A stretch of DNA of 8,516 bases from Trueperaceae bacterium. GTDB taxonomy: Bacteria; Deinococcota; Deinococci; Deinococcales; Trueperaceae. Position numbers and translations under genes: made by a program. The stretch lies in NCBI GenBank assembly GCA_007130355.1, contig SLSQ01000085.1, positions 1-8,516 on the forward strand. Direction: 5' to 3'. Below, piece after piece: positions 1-5,846 of the stretch. Each line of letters opens with the position of its first letter. Positions within the stretch are counted from its first letter, which is position 1. A model generated the notes under the pieces. That model had not been told where the DNA came from, did not search any database, and worked only from the letters and a program-made list of their open reading frames with translations.

Positions 1-1
1 G

Positions 2-244
2 GGCAGCCTCTGGGCGGCGCGAACGGCGCTGCACGCGGCGGAGAACGGCGGCGCCGCGGCGGCCGTCGCCGCGGCGCAGGTCGCCGGGCTCCACGACGTG
101 ATGCGCGTGGTGCAGATCCTGATCGCGGCGTCGCTCGCCCTCTGCCTCTGGGACCTGCTGCGCTTCGGTTCGCGGCGGCGGCGACCGGGGCCGGTCGACG
201 CCGCCCCGGCCGACGCCGAGCCCGCCCCCTCCCGCACCGTCTGA
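2..244 (+). CDS. C-terminal end of an unrecognised membrane protein (5' truncated by window edge)
   Basis: An open frame enters from the left edge and stops at TGA 242-244, giving 80 visible residues. I do not recognise the family. Visible features are an Ala-rich, helix-prone stretch (about residues 5-30), one hydrophobic segment (about 36-53, containing one Asp near its end), then four consecutive arginines (58-61) and a Pro/Ala-rich hydrophilic tail of about 20 residues. The basic cluster after the membrane span suggests that the C-terminus is cytoplasmic by the positive-inside rule. The other plus frames here give Arg/Gly-rich strings typical of wrong frames in GC-rich DNA, which supports this frame. 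Its stop lies six bases before the alr ATG, so the two are probably cotranscribed. A His followed by a terminal membrane helix is faintly reminiscent of small DUF4149-type membrane proteins, but this is a guess. Confidence 0.6.
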   Translation, partial: GSLWAARTALHAAENGGAAAAVAAAQVAGLHDVMRVVQILIAASLALCLWDLLRFGSRRRRPGPVDAAPADAEPAPSRTV

Positions 245-250
245 CGTACG

Positions 251-1384
251 ATGCCGGTCGTCGTGCCCGTCGCCGAGATCGACCTCTCCGCCATCGTCCG
301 CAACGTCCGTCGCCTGCGCCGCGCCGCGCAGGGCGGCGCCGAGATGCTCGTGGCCGTCAAGGCCGACGCCTACGGGCACGGACTCGTGCCGGTCGCCCGC
401 GAGCTGGCGCGCGACGGGGTCGGCTGGTTCGGCGTCGCCACCGCGCACGAAGCCTCCGAGCTGCGCCGCGCCGGCGTGCCGGGCCGCGTCCTGATCCTCT
501 CGCCCACGCGGGGGGCCGACGCCCGCCGGGCGGTCGCCGCGGACGCCGACCACACCGTCTGCACCGACGACGACGTCGCCGCCCTGCGCGCCGCGCGCGA
601 CGCCGTGCCGAGGGCGCCCGACGGCCCGCTGCGGCTTCATCTCAAGGCCGACACCGGTATGGCCCGCCTGGGGCTCCCGCCCGCGCACGCCCGGGCGGTC
701 GCCGACCGGATCGACGCCGCGTCCGACCTGACGCTCGAAGGGGTCTGCACCCACCTCGCCTGCGCCGACGACCTGGACGACGCCACGACCGACCGGCAGC
801 TCGACGCCTTCGACGCCTTCCTGGCCGAACTGGCGCGCGACGGGGTGCGGCCGCGGCTGCGGCACGCGGCCAACAGCGCCGGCACGGTGGCGCACCCACG
901 CGCGCACTACGACCTGGTCCGGCCCGGCCTGGCCGCCTTCGGGTGCTGCCCCGGCGCCGACCTGAACCGGTTCCTGAGCGACTTCGAACCGGCGTTGCGG
1001 CTGACCGCGTCGGTCGCCTTCGTGAAGCGGATCCCGGCCGGAACGAAGGTCTCGTACGGGCACCGTTGGACGGCGCCACGCGACACGACGATCGCGACGG
1101 TCCGGATCGGGTACGCCGACGGCTTCCCGCGCGGCCTCTCGAACCGGGGCGAGGCGCGCCTGGCCGACCGCACGGTCCGGGTGGCGGGCACGGTCTGCAT
1201 GGACCAGACCCTGTTCGACGCGGGCGACGCGACGCCGCAGGTCGGCGACCGCGCCGTGCTGCTGGGACCGGGCGGTCCCCGCGCCGAAGCGGTCGCGTCG
1301 CTGCTCGGCACGATCCCGTACGAACTGCTCACCGGCCTGGGAGCGCGCGTGACGCGCCGGTACCGTCTGGACGCGCCGGCCTAG
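251..1384 (+). CDS. alr: Alanine racemase
   Basis: PLP-dependent enzyme that interconverts L- and D-alanine in the cytoplasm, supplying D-Ala for the peptidoglycan stem peptide. The 377 residues match the family length. AVKADAYGHG (35-44) carries the PLP lysine K37. KADTGMARLG (132-141) contains K132, at the position of the often carbamylated lysine, and R139. NSAGT lies at 208-212. RPG (224-226) holds the arginine that contacts the pyridine nitrogen. SYGH (268-271) supplies the second catalytic base Y269, and VCMDQ (315-319) lines the active site. The N-terminal TIM barrel and C-terminal beta domain both appear complete. The ATG at 251 has no clear Shine-Dalgarno. A GTG at 263 is an alternative start: it would leave MPVAEIDLSAI, close to the usual family N-terminus, and a TACGAT box lies 10 bases upstream of it. 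The stop overlaps that of the convergent transporter gene. Confidence 0.96.
   Translation: MPVVVPVAEIDLSAIVRNVRRLRRAAQGGAEMLVAVKADAYGHGLVPVARELARDGVGWFGVATAHEASELRRAGVPGRVLILSPTRGADARRAVAADADHTVCTDDDVAALRAARDAVPRAPDGPLRLHLKADTGMARLGLPPAHARAVADRIDAASDLTLEGVCTHLACADDLDDATTDRQLDAFDAFLAELARDGVRPRLRHAANSAGTVAHPRAHYDLVRPGLAAFGCCPGADLNRFLSDFEPALRLTASVAFVKRIPAGTKVSYGHRWTAPRDTTIATVRIGYADGFPRGLSNRGEARLADRTVRVAGTVCMDQTLFDAGDATPQVGDRAVLLGPGGPRAEAVASLLGTIPYELLTGLGARVTRRYRLDAPA
1381..1384. other. Shared CTAG: overlapping stop codons of two convergent genes
   Basis: CTAG is its own reverse complement. TAG at 1382-1384 ends alr on the plus strand, and TAG at 1383-1381 ends the transporter gene on the minus strand. 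There is therefore no intergenic DNA and no room for a dedicated terminator between the two genes. Any transcription stop must lie inside the opposing coding region. Confidence 0.95.
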
Positions 1385-2937
1385 CCGTCGTTCCGATCGC
1401 GGCGGACGCGGACGCTTCCGTCGCTGCGGTCGCGGGCCGACCCTTCGGACTCCCGCGTTCCGTACGCCGCGGCGTCGTCCCCGCCGTCGTCCGATCCGGA
1501 CGCGTCGCCTCCGTTCGCGTCGTCGCCCTCCGTGCTCCGTTCGTGGTGCAGCTCCACGCGCACCAGCGTGACGCGTCGTTCGTCGCCCTCGACCACCTCG
1601 AAGGTGGCGTCGTGGTACTCGAGCGCGTCGCCGACCTGCGGGATCGTCCCGAACCGGTCGGCGAGGAAGCCGGCGAGGGTGTCGTACTCGCCGCCGTCGT
1701 CGAACATCACCCCGTCGAGCGCGTCGGAGACCGTCTCCAGGTGGGCGGAGCCCTGGATCAGGTACGCCCCCTCCCCGTCGCGGACGACGTCCTCGTCCTC
1801 CTCCTCGTCGGTCTCGTCGTAGATCTCGCCGGTGATCTCCTCGATCACGTCCTCGAGCGTCACCAGGCCGCTGGTGCCGCCGAACTCGTCGACCACGATC
1901 GCCAGGTGCAGCTTGCGGGCGCGCATGTCGCGCAGCAGGTTCAGGATCGACTGCGTCTCGGGCACGTACGGCGCCGAGGTCACCAGGTCGCCGACGGTCG
2001 CGCCGTCGAAGGCGTCCGGGCGCTTCAGGTACGGCAGCAGGTCCCGGGCGTGGACCACGCCGCGGATGTCGTCGATGGTGCCGGCGTAGACCGGCAGGCG
2101 GCTGTAGCCGTGCTCGGTGGCGAGCGCGAGCATCTCCTCGAGGGGCGCGTCCTCGCGGATGGCGACCATGTCGACGCGCGGCGTCATCACCTCGCGCACG
2201 ACCGTCTCCTCGAGGTCGATGATCCCCTTGATCATCCGCTCCTCCTGCTCCTCGATCACGCCGTACTCCTCGGCGCTGCGGAGCATGAGGCGCAGCTCGT
2301 TCTCGGTGATCAGGGGGCTGGAGGTCGACTCGATCCGAAGCAGCCGCAGGATCGTGGTCGTGATCCAGGCGAACGCCCGACCGACCGGGTACAGCACGAT
2401 CGAGAGCACCCAGACCGGGCGGATCACCAGCCGACTGAACCCGACCGGGTTGTGGACGGCGATCGACTTCGGCGTGATCTCGCCGAACACGAGCACGAGC
2501 AGCGTCATCACGCCGGTCGCGTACCCGACCGCGAGCGATTCGGAGAAGCCGACGTCCCGCGACAGTTGGATGCTGATCTGGGTCACCAACGCGGTGGCTG
2601 CGATGTTCACCAGGTTGTTGCCGATCAGGAGGGTGGTGATGAAGCGGGTCGGCTCGCGTTCGAGAAGCGCGAAGACGCCGCTCGGGTCCCGCCCCTCCTC
2701 CCGGATCTGCCGGATCTTCCACTCGCCGAGGGCCGTCAGCGCGGTCTCGGAGCCGGACATCGCTCCCGAAAGGGCCAGCAGGACCACGAGGAGCGCGAGC
2801 TGTCCGATGGAAACGCCGCCGGCGTCGGCCGGCGACTGAGCGAGCGCCATCATCGGCGCGACGAGCAGGGGTACCAGGAGGATCGGCACGAGCGGCCGTA
2901 CGCGCGGCCGACTGGGAGGCAAGTCGTCTTCTTCCAT
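1381..2937 (-). CDS. CNNM/CorC-family transporter (DUF21, CBS pair, CorC_HlyC domain)
   Basis: Membrane protein of 518 residues with the HlyC/CorC (CNNM) architecture, a family tied to Mg2+/Co2+ efflux and homeostasis and often misnamed hemolysin. A basic stretch and a hydrophobic run (about 16-34, ending ALAQS) look like a signal peptide or signal anchor. The DUF21 domain follows, with hydrophobic helices near 43-61, 98-122, 134-151 and 169-190, and the two signature turns GSETA (62-66) and GEITPK (152-157) that in CNNM proteins contribute to cation binding. A CBS pair follows (about 249-370, opening with EVMTPRVDM), then a very acidic linker (371-390), a CorC_HlyC domain (about 390-465) and a low-complexity Asp/Gly/Ser tail (466-518). 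The ATG at 2937 has no Shine-Dalgarno. A promoter-like TATCCT ends 12 bases upstream, so the leader may be only a few bases. Transport direction and substrate are inferred from the family. Confidence 0.92.
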   Translation of the reverse strand: MEEDDLPPSRPRVRPLVPILLVPLLVAPMMALAQSPADAGGVSIGQLALLVVLLALSGAMSGSETALTALGEWKIRQIREEGRDPSGVFALLEREPTRFITTLLIGNNLVNIAATALVTQISIQLSRDVGFSESLAVGYATGVMTLLVLVFGEITPKSIAVHNPVGFSRLVIRPVWVLSIVLYPVGRAFAWITTTILRLLRIESTSSPLITENELRLMLRSAEEYGVIEEQEERMIKGIIDLEETVVREVMTPRVDMVAIREDAPLEEMLALATEHGYSRLPVYAGTIDDIRGVVHARDLLPYLKRPDAFDGATVGDLVTSAPYVPETQSILNLLRDMRARKLHLAIVVDEFGGTSGLVTLEDVIEEITGEIYDETDEEEDEDVVRDGEGAYLIQGSAHLETVSDALDGVMFDDGGEYDTLAGFLADRFGTIPQVGDALEYHDATFEVVEGDERRVTLVRVELHHERSTEGDDANGGDASGSDDGGDDAAAYGTRESEGSARDRSDGSVRVRRDRNDG

Positions 2938-2949
2938 CGTCTGAGCGCG

Positions 2950-2978
2950 AGGATAGCACGCCCCCGTCCGAGCCTCCG
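2950..2978 (-). promoter_or_regulatory. Probable promoter of the CNNM/CorC transporter gene
   Basis: On the minus strand, TGCTATCCT (2958-2950) reads as an extended -10: TG, one base, then TATCCT, which matches four of six bases of TATAAT. It ends 12 bases before the ATG. At a 17-base spacing upstream sits CGGAGG (2978-2973), which is not a normal -35 but recurs at the equivalent place in the opposite promoter. A start about 7 bases past the -10 would leave a nearly leaderless mRNA. Sequence inference only. Confidence 0.5.
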
Positions 2979-2992
2979 ATTCGGTCCGGAGG
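2973..2992. repeat. Dyad (CCTCCG-N8-CGGAGG) centred between divergent genes
   Basis: CCTCCG at 2973-2978 and CGGAGG at 2987-2992 form a 6-base inverted repeat with an 8-base spacer. Each arm lies 17-18 bases from a TATCCT -10-like box facing outward, so the dyad occupies both -35 positions. It could be an operator for one regulator controlling both directions, or the remnant of a duplicated promoter. A 6-base G/C-rich dyad can also arise by chance in this DNA. Confidence 0.4.
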
Positions 2993-3016
2993 AACGGGCG
3001 GGCGGTGCGGTATCCT
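2987..3016 (+). promoter_or_regulatory. Probable promoter of the kinase-murE cluster
   Basis: TATCCT at 3011-3016 is a four-of-six match to TATAAT in otherwise very GC-rich DNA. It lies 18 bases downstream of CGGAGG (2987-2992), and no TTGACA-like box is visible. Expected initiation near 3023 would give a leader of about 16 bases that just includes the purine-rich ribosome-binding site before the ATG at 3039. The block closely resembles the facing minus-strand promoter. Confidence 0.45.
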
Positions 3017-3024
3017 CGGCCGGC

Positions 3025-3031
3025 GGAAGGA
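3025..3031 (+). promoter_or_regulatory. Ribosome binding site of the dgk-like kinase
   Basis: GGAAGGA ends 7 bases before the ATG at 3039 and complements the anti-Shine-Dalgarno partially (AAGGA). It supports ATG 3039 as the start; the encoded MASIAVEGPIGVGKT puts the P-loop at the usual distance from the N-terminus. Confidence 0.6.
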
Positions 3032-3038
3032 CGGTGCG

Positions 3039-3644
3039 ATGGCGAGCATCGCGGTCGAAGGACCGATCGGAGTCGGAAAGACCAGTCTGGCGCGCCTGCT
3101 CGCGGACCGCATCGGCGCGCGTCTCGTGCTCGAGGTGGTCGAGGAGAACCCGTTCCTCGCCCGCTTCTACGACGACCCGGAGCGGTACGCCTTCAACGCG
3201 CAGGCGTTCTTCCTGCTGTCGCGCTACCGGCAGTCGCAGGAGCTGGAGCAGGGTTCGCTCTTCACGCCCCACACCGTGTCCGACTACCTGTTCGCGAAGG
3301 ACTGGATCTTCGCCAGCCTGAACCTGCGCGGCGCCGAGTGGGAGCTGTACCAGGACCTGTACCGCAGCCTCGCTCCGAAGCTGCGTCCGCCCGACCTGAC
3401 CGTCTACCTGCGCGCCGATCCCGACCTGCTCCTCGAGCGGATCGAGAAGCGGGGCCGACCGTTCGAGACGGGGATCGATCCCGACTACCTACGGCGGCTG
3501 GGCGAGGCGTACGACCTGTACTTCGCCCGCGAAGGGGTCCACGTGCACGTGATCGAAGCGACCGACGTCGACTTCGTCGCCTCCCGGGCGGACCGCGAGG
3601 CGATCGTCGCCGACGTCCTGGACCTGGCGCGGGTGGCGGCGTGA
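3039..3644 (+). CDS. dgk: Deoxynucleoside kinase, deoxyguanosine kinase-like
   Basis: Member of the dCK/dGK kinase family (201 residues, typical bacterial length). These enzymes phosphorylate salvaged deoxynucleosides to monophosphates with ATP in the cytoplasm. The P-loop is GPIGVGKTS (8-16). EVVEENPF (32-39) supplies the probable catalytic base E32. The LID arginines are near 134-140 (RIEKRGR). At the position where most relatives have (E/D)R(S/T), this protein has SDY (81-83), within HTVSDYLFAKDWIFA. To my recollection Bacillus Dgk has a similar ADY there, so this favours a Dgk-like purine assignment over Dck. It is the first gene of a tight plus-strand cluster, 10 bases ahead of a paralogous kinase. 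In lactobacilli, adjacent kinases of this family form heterodimers, so the pair may act as a complex; that is inference. Substrate specificity cannot be read reliably from the sequence. Confidence 0.88.
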   Translation: MASIAVEGPIGVGKTSLARLLADRIGARLVLEVVEENPFLARFYDDPERYAFNAQAFFLLSRYRQSQELEQGSLFTPHTVSDYLFAKDWIFASLNLRGAEWELYQDLYRSLAPKLRPPDLTVYLRADPDLLLERIEKRGRPFETGIDPDYLRRLGEAYDLYFAREGVHVHVIEATDVDFVASRADREAIVADVLDLARVAA

Positions 3645-3646
3645 GG
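3643..3646 (+). promoter_or_regulatory. Ribosome binding site of the dck-like kinase
   Basis: GAGG lies 8 bases before the ATG at 3655 and overlaps the TGA stop of the preceding kinase (3642-3644). This arrangement suits translational coupling of the two kinases in roughly equal amounts. Confidence 0.45.
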
Positions 3647-3654
3647 CGCGGCTG

Positions 3655-4281
3655 ATGTACGTCGCCGTCGCGGGCAACATCGGGGTCGGCAAGAGCAGCC
3701 TCACGCGCCTGCTCTCCGAGCGGTACCGGTTGGAACCGATCTACGAGGCGGTCGACGAGAATCCGTACCTGCCCGATTTCTACCGGGACATGCGGCGCTG
3801 GGCGTTCCACTCGCAGATGTTCTTCCTCGCCGAGCGGTTGCGGCAGCACCTGCGGCAGGTGAACCCGGGCGAACGGGTGATCCAGGACCGGACCGTGTAC
3901 GAGGACGCGGCGATCTTCGCGCGCGCCCTCTGGCGTGACGGGGTGCTCTCCGACCGCGACCACGACGCCTACCTGCGGATGTACGAGGCGATCGCCGCCA
4001 CCCTCCGGCCCCCCGACCTGCTGATCTACCTGCGCGCCTCGGTCCCGACCCTCCGCGCCCGGATCGCGCTGCGGGGGCGCGACTACGAGTCGTCGATCGA
4101 TCCGACCTACCTGGGCCGCCTGAACGAGCTGTACGACGCCTTCGCCGACGGCTACGCCCTCTCGCGGGTGGTGGTGCTCGACGCCGACGCGCTCGACTTC
4201 GTGCGCCACGAACGCGATCTGCGCACCGTCTTCGCCACGGTCGAGCGGTTCGGCCTGACGCCGCCGCTGGTGCGGGGCTAG
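3655..4281 (+). CDS. dck: Deoxynucleoside kinase, deoxyadenosine/deoxycytidine kinase-like
   Basis: Second member of the dCK/dGK family (208 residues), paralogous to the kinase just upstream. The P-loop is GNIGVGKSS (7-15), the probable catalytic base is E31 in EAVDENPYL (31-39), and a canonical DRT triad lies at 78-80 within QDRTVYEDAAIFAR. The LID arginines are near 136-142 (RIALRGR). The QDR-x-x-YED pattern resembles Bacillus Dck (deoxyadenosine/deoxycytidine kinase), to my recollection, so the pair reproduces the Dgk plus Dck division seen in Firmicutes. It would phosphorylate dAdo and/or dCyd, feeding dNTP pools from salvaged or recycled DNA. It starts 10 bases after the upstream kinase and ends 10 bases before murE, so cotranscription is likely. 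The kinase fold is clear, while the exact nucleoside preference is inferred. Confidence 0.88.
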   Translation: MYVAVAGNIGVGKSSLTRLLSERYRLEPIYEAVDENPYLPDFYRDMRRWAFHSQMFFLAERLRQHLRQVNPGERVIQDRTVYEDAAIFARALWRDGVLSDRDHDAYLRMYEAIAATLRPPDLLIYLRASVPTLRARIALRGRDYESSIDPTYLGRLNELYDAFADGYALSRVVVLDADALDFVRHERDLRTVFATVERFGLTPPLVRG

Positions 4282-4291
4282 GCGCACGGCG

Positions 4292-5791
4292 GTGCGGCTT
4301 CGCGAACTGATCGCGAGCGCCCTGCCCGAGGCGACCGAGCGGGCCGGCCCCCTCCCCGACGCGGTCGTCTCCACCGTCGTCCAGGACGCCCGACGGGTGA
4401 CGCCGGGCGCCCTCTTCGTGGCCCGCCGGGGCGCCCGCTTCGACGGGCACGACTTCGTCGCCGACGCGGTCGCCGCCGGGGCGGTGGCGGTGGTCGGAGC
4501 CCGCTCCGGACCCTCGGACCCGGCGCTGCGGGCGGCGCTCTCCGGCGTGCCGTACCTGACCGTCGCCGACGATCGGGCGGCGGTCGCCGCGCTCGCCGCG
4601 ACCTTCCACGGCGACCCGTCGCGACGGATCCGGGTCGTGGGCGTGACCGGGACCGACGGCAAGACCACCACCTCGGCGCTGCTCTGGTGGGTCCTGCAGG
4701 GCGAGGCGCCGACCGGCTTGGCCACGACCGCGCTGAGCCGGCTGGGCGAGGTGCCGGTCCCGGACGCCGGCGGCTTCACGACCCCCGAGGCGACCGAGGT
4801 GCAGGCGTTCCTGGCACGCGCCGTCGACGCCGGGATGCGCCACGTGGTGCTCGAATCGAGCTCCCACGGCCTGGCACTCGGGCGGCTCGACCGCGTGCGC
4901 TACGCCCAGGCGGTGTGGACGAACCTCTCGCCCGAGCACCTCGACTTCCACGGCACCCTCGAGGCGTACGCCGACACCAAGCGCTCGCTGCTCCGGCGCG
5001 CGCCGTTCGCGGTGCTGAACCGCGACGACGCCGCGTACCCCGCGTTCGCCGCCGACGCCGCTGACGCGACCACGTACGGCGCCGATCCGGACGCGGCCTG
5101 GAGGCTGCTCCGGACCGATGCCGGCGCGGCGGAGGTGGCCTTCCGCTTCGGCGCCCCCGACGGCCGGGAACGGTCCGCCCGCCTGCCGCTGGCGGGCGGA
5201 TTCAACGCCTGGAACGCGCTGGCGGCGATCGCCTCAGCGGCGCACGAAGGGGTCGATCCGGACGCCGCCGTCGCCCGCCTCGCGACCTTCCCCGGCGTGC
5301 CGGGGCGGATGCAGGTCGTGCAGGCCGAGCCGTTCGCCGTGATCTGCGACTTCGCGCACACCGCCCCGGCGCTCGAGAAGGCGCTGCGGACGCTCGCACC
5401 GGCCGGCCGCACGATCGTGGTGATCGGCGCCGCGGGCGAACGCGATCCCGGCAAGCGCGGACCGCTCGGCGCGGTCGCCGCCCGCCACGCCGACCTGACC
5501 GTCCTGACCGAGGAGGACCCCCGCGGCGAAGACCCGGAAGCGATCCTGGACGCGCTCGAGGCGGGTGCGCGGGCCGCGGGCGCCACGCTCGGAGGCGACC
5601 TACTGCGGGTCCCCGACCGGACCGAGGCGATCCGGACCGCGATCGCGGCGGCGCGACCGGGCGACGCGGTCGTGCTCGCCGGCAAGGGGCACGAGGCGAC
5701 GTTGCAGCGCGGCGCCACGAAGCACCCCTGGGACGAGGTCGCCGTGGCGCGGGCGGCGCTCGCCGCACGCCGGGAGGCGACCGGGGACTGA
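4292..5791 (+). CDS. murE: UDP-N-acetylmuramoyl-tripeptide synthetase (MurE)
   Basis: Cytoplasmic Mur ligase adding the third stem-peptide residue to UDP-MurNAc-L-Ala-D-Glu, using ATP. The 499 residues are full length. The N-terminal UDP-binding domain shows the D-x-R-x-V-x-x-G-x-L-F-V-A pattern (32-44). The central ATPase domain has TGTDGKTT (119-126), TTPEA (163-167), ESSSHGL (188-194), NLSPEHLDFHGT (211-222) and the likely carbamylated K230 (YADTK). The C-terminal domain has DFAHT (353-357), GAAGERDPGKRG (379-390) and AGKGHE (463-468). TTPEA, SSHGL and AGKGHE separate MurE from MurC, MurD and MurF. The substrate motif is EDPR (408-411), not the DNPR of meso-diaminopimelate enzymes. Deinococcus and Thermus use L-ornithine here, so ornithine is a reasonable guess but not proven. 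The start is GTG 4292, 10 bases after the kinase stop; I see no strong Shine-Dalgarno. Confidence 0.95.
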   Translation: MRLRELIASALPEATERAGPLPDAVVSTVVQDARRVTPGALFVARRGARFDGHDFVADAVAAGAVAVVGARSGPSDPALRAALSGVPYLTVADDRAAVAALAATFHGDPSRRIRVVGVTGTDGKTTTSALLWWVLQGEAPTGLATTALSRLGEVPVPDAGGFTTPEATEVQAFLARAVDAGMRHVVLESSSHGLALGRLDRVRYAQAVWTNLSPEHLDFHGTLEAYADTKRSLLRRAPFAVLNRDDAAYPAFAADAADATTYGADPDAAWRLLRTDAGAAEVAFRFGAPDGRERSARLPLAGGFNAWNALAAIASAAHEGVDPDAAVARLATFPGVPGRMQVVQAEPFAVICDFAHTAPALEKALRTLAPAGRTIVVIGAAGERDPGKRGPLGAVAARHADLTVLTEEDPRGEDPEAILDALEAGARAAGATLGGDLLRVPDRTEAIRTAIAAARPGDAVVLAGKGHEATLQRGATKHPWDEVAVARAALAARREATGD

Positions 5792-5797
5792 CCGGCG

Positions 5798-5832
5798 GCG
5801 GGCGCCCGCACGCGCGGCCCCGGGCCCGCGCG
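5798..5832. repeat. Palindromes in the murE-phosphorylase spacer
   Basis: Two self-complementary elements fill the 55-base spacer. GCGGGCGCCCGC (5798-5809) is a perfect 12-base palindrome. CGCGCGG (5811-5817) pairs with CCGCGCG (5826-5832) around an 8-base loop. Neither is followed by a T run, so neither is a standard intrinsic terminator. The second ends one base before a -10-like TACGAT and could act as an operator or attenuator. Chance is a real possibility in DNA this rich in G/C. Confidence 0.35.
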
Positions 5833-5833
5833 G

Positions 5834-5839
5834 TACGAT
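5834..5839 (+). promoter_or_regulatory. -10-like box (TACGAT) for a leaderless phosphorylase transcript
   Basis: TACGAT fits TAnnnT and matches four of six bases of TATAAT. It ends exactly 7 bases before the GTG at 5847, which places the expected transcription start on or beside the start codon. No Shine-Dalgarno precedes the GTG. This is the pattern described for abundant leaderless mRNAs in Deinococcus. I see no recognisable -35. Confidence 0.5.
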
Positions 5840-5846
5840 CCCGAGC

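Noticed and set aside
943..3321. Very long plus-strand open frame (792 codons) across the alr end, the transporter gene and the first kinase
   Set aside because: It lies antisense to the transporter and out of frame with alr and the kinase. Its product is Arg/Asp/Gly/Val-rich with no family motifs. It is the usual stop-free shadow of a high-GC gene.
3262..4951. Long minus-strand open frames opposite the kinases and murE
   Set aside because: Products are Arg/Gly/Ala/Pro strings without motifs, while the plus-strand genes show complete catalytic motif sets.
5565..5846. N-terminal extension of the phosphorylase into murE
   Set aside because: The extra residues are Arg/Ser-rich, overlap murE, and make the protein far longer than the family. 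GTG 5847 gives the normal length and N-terminus.
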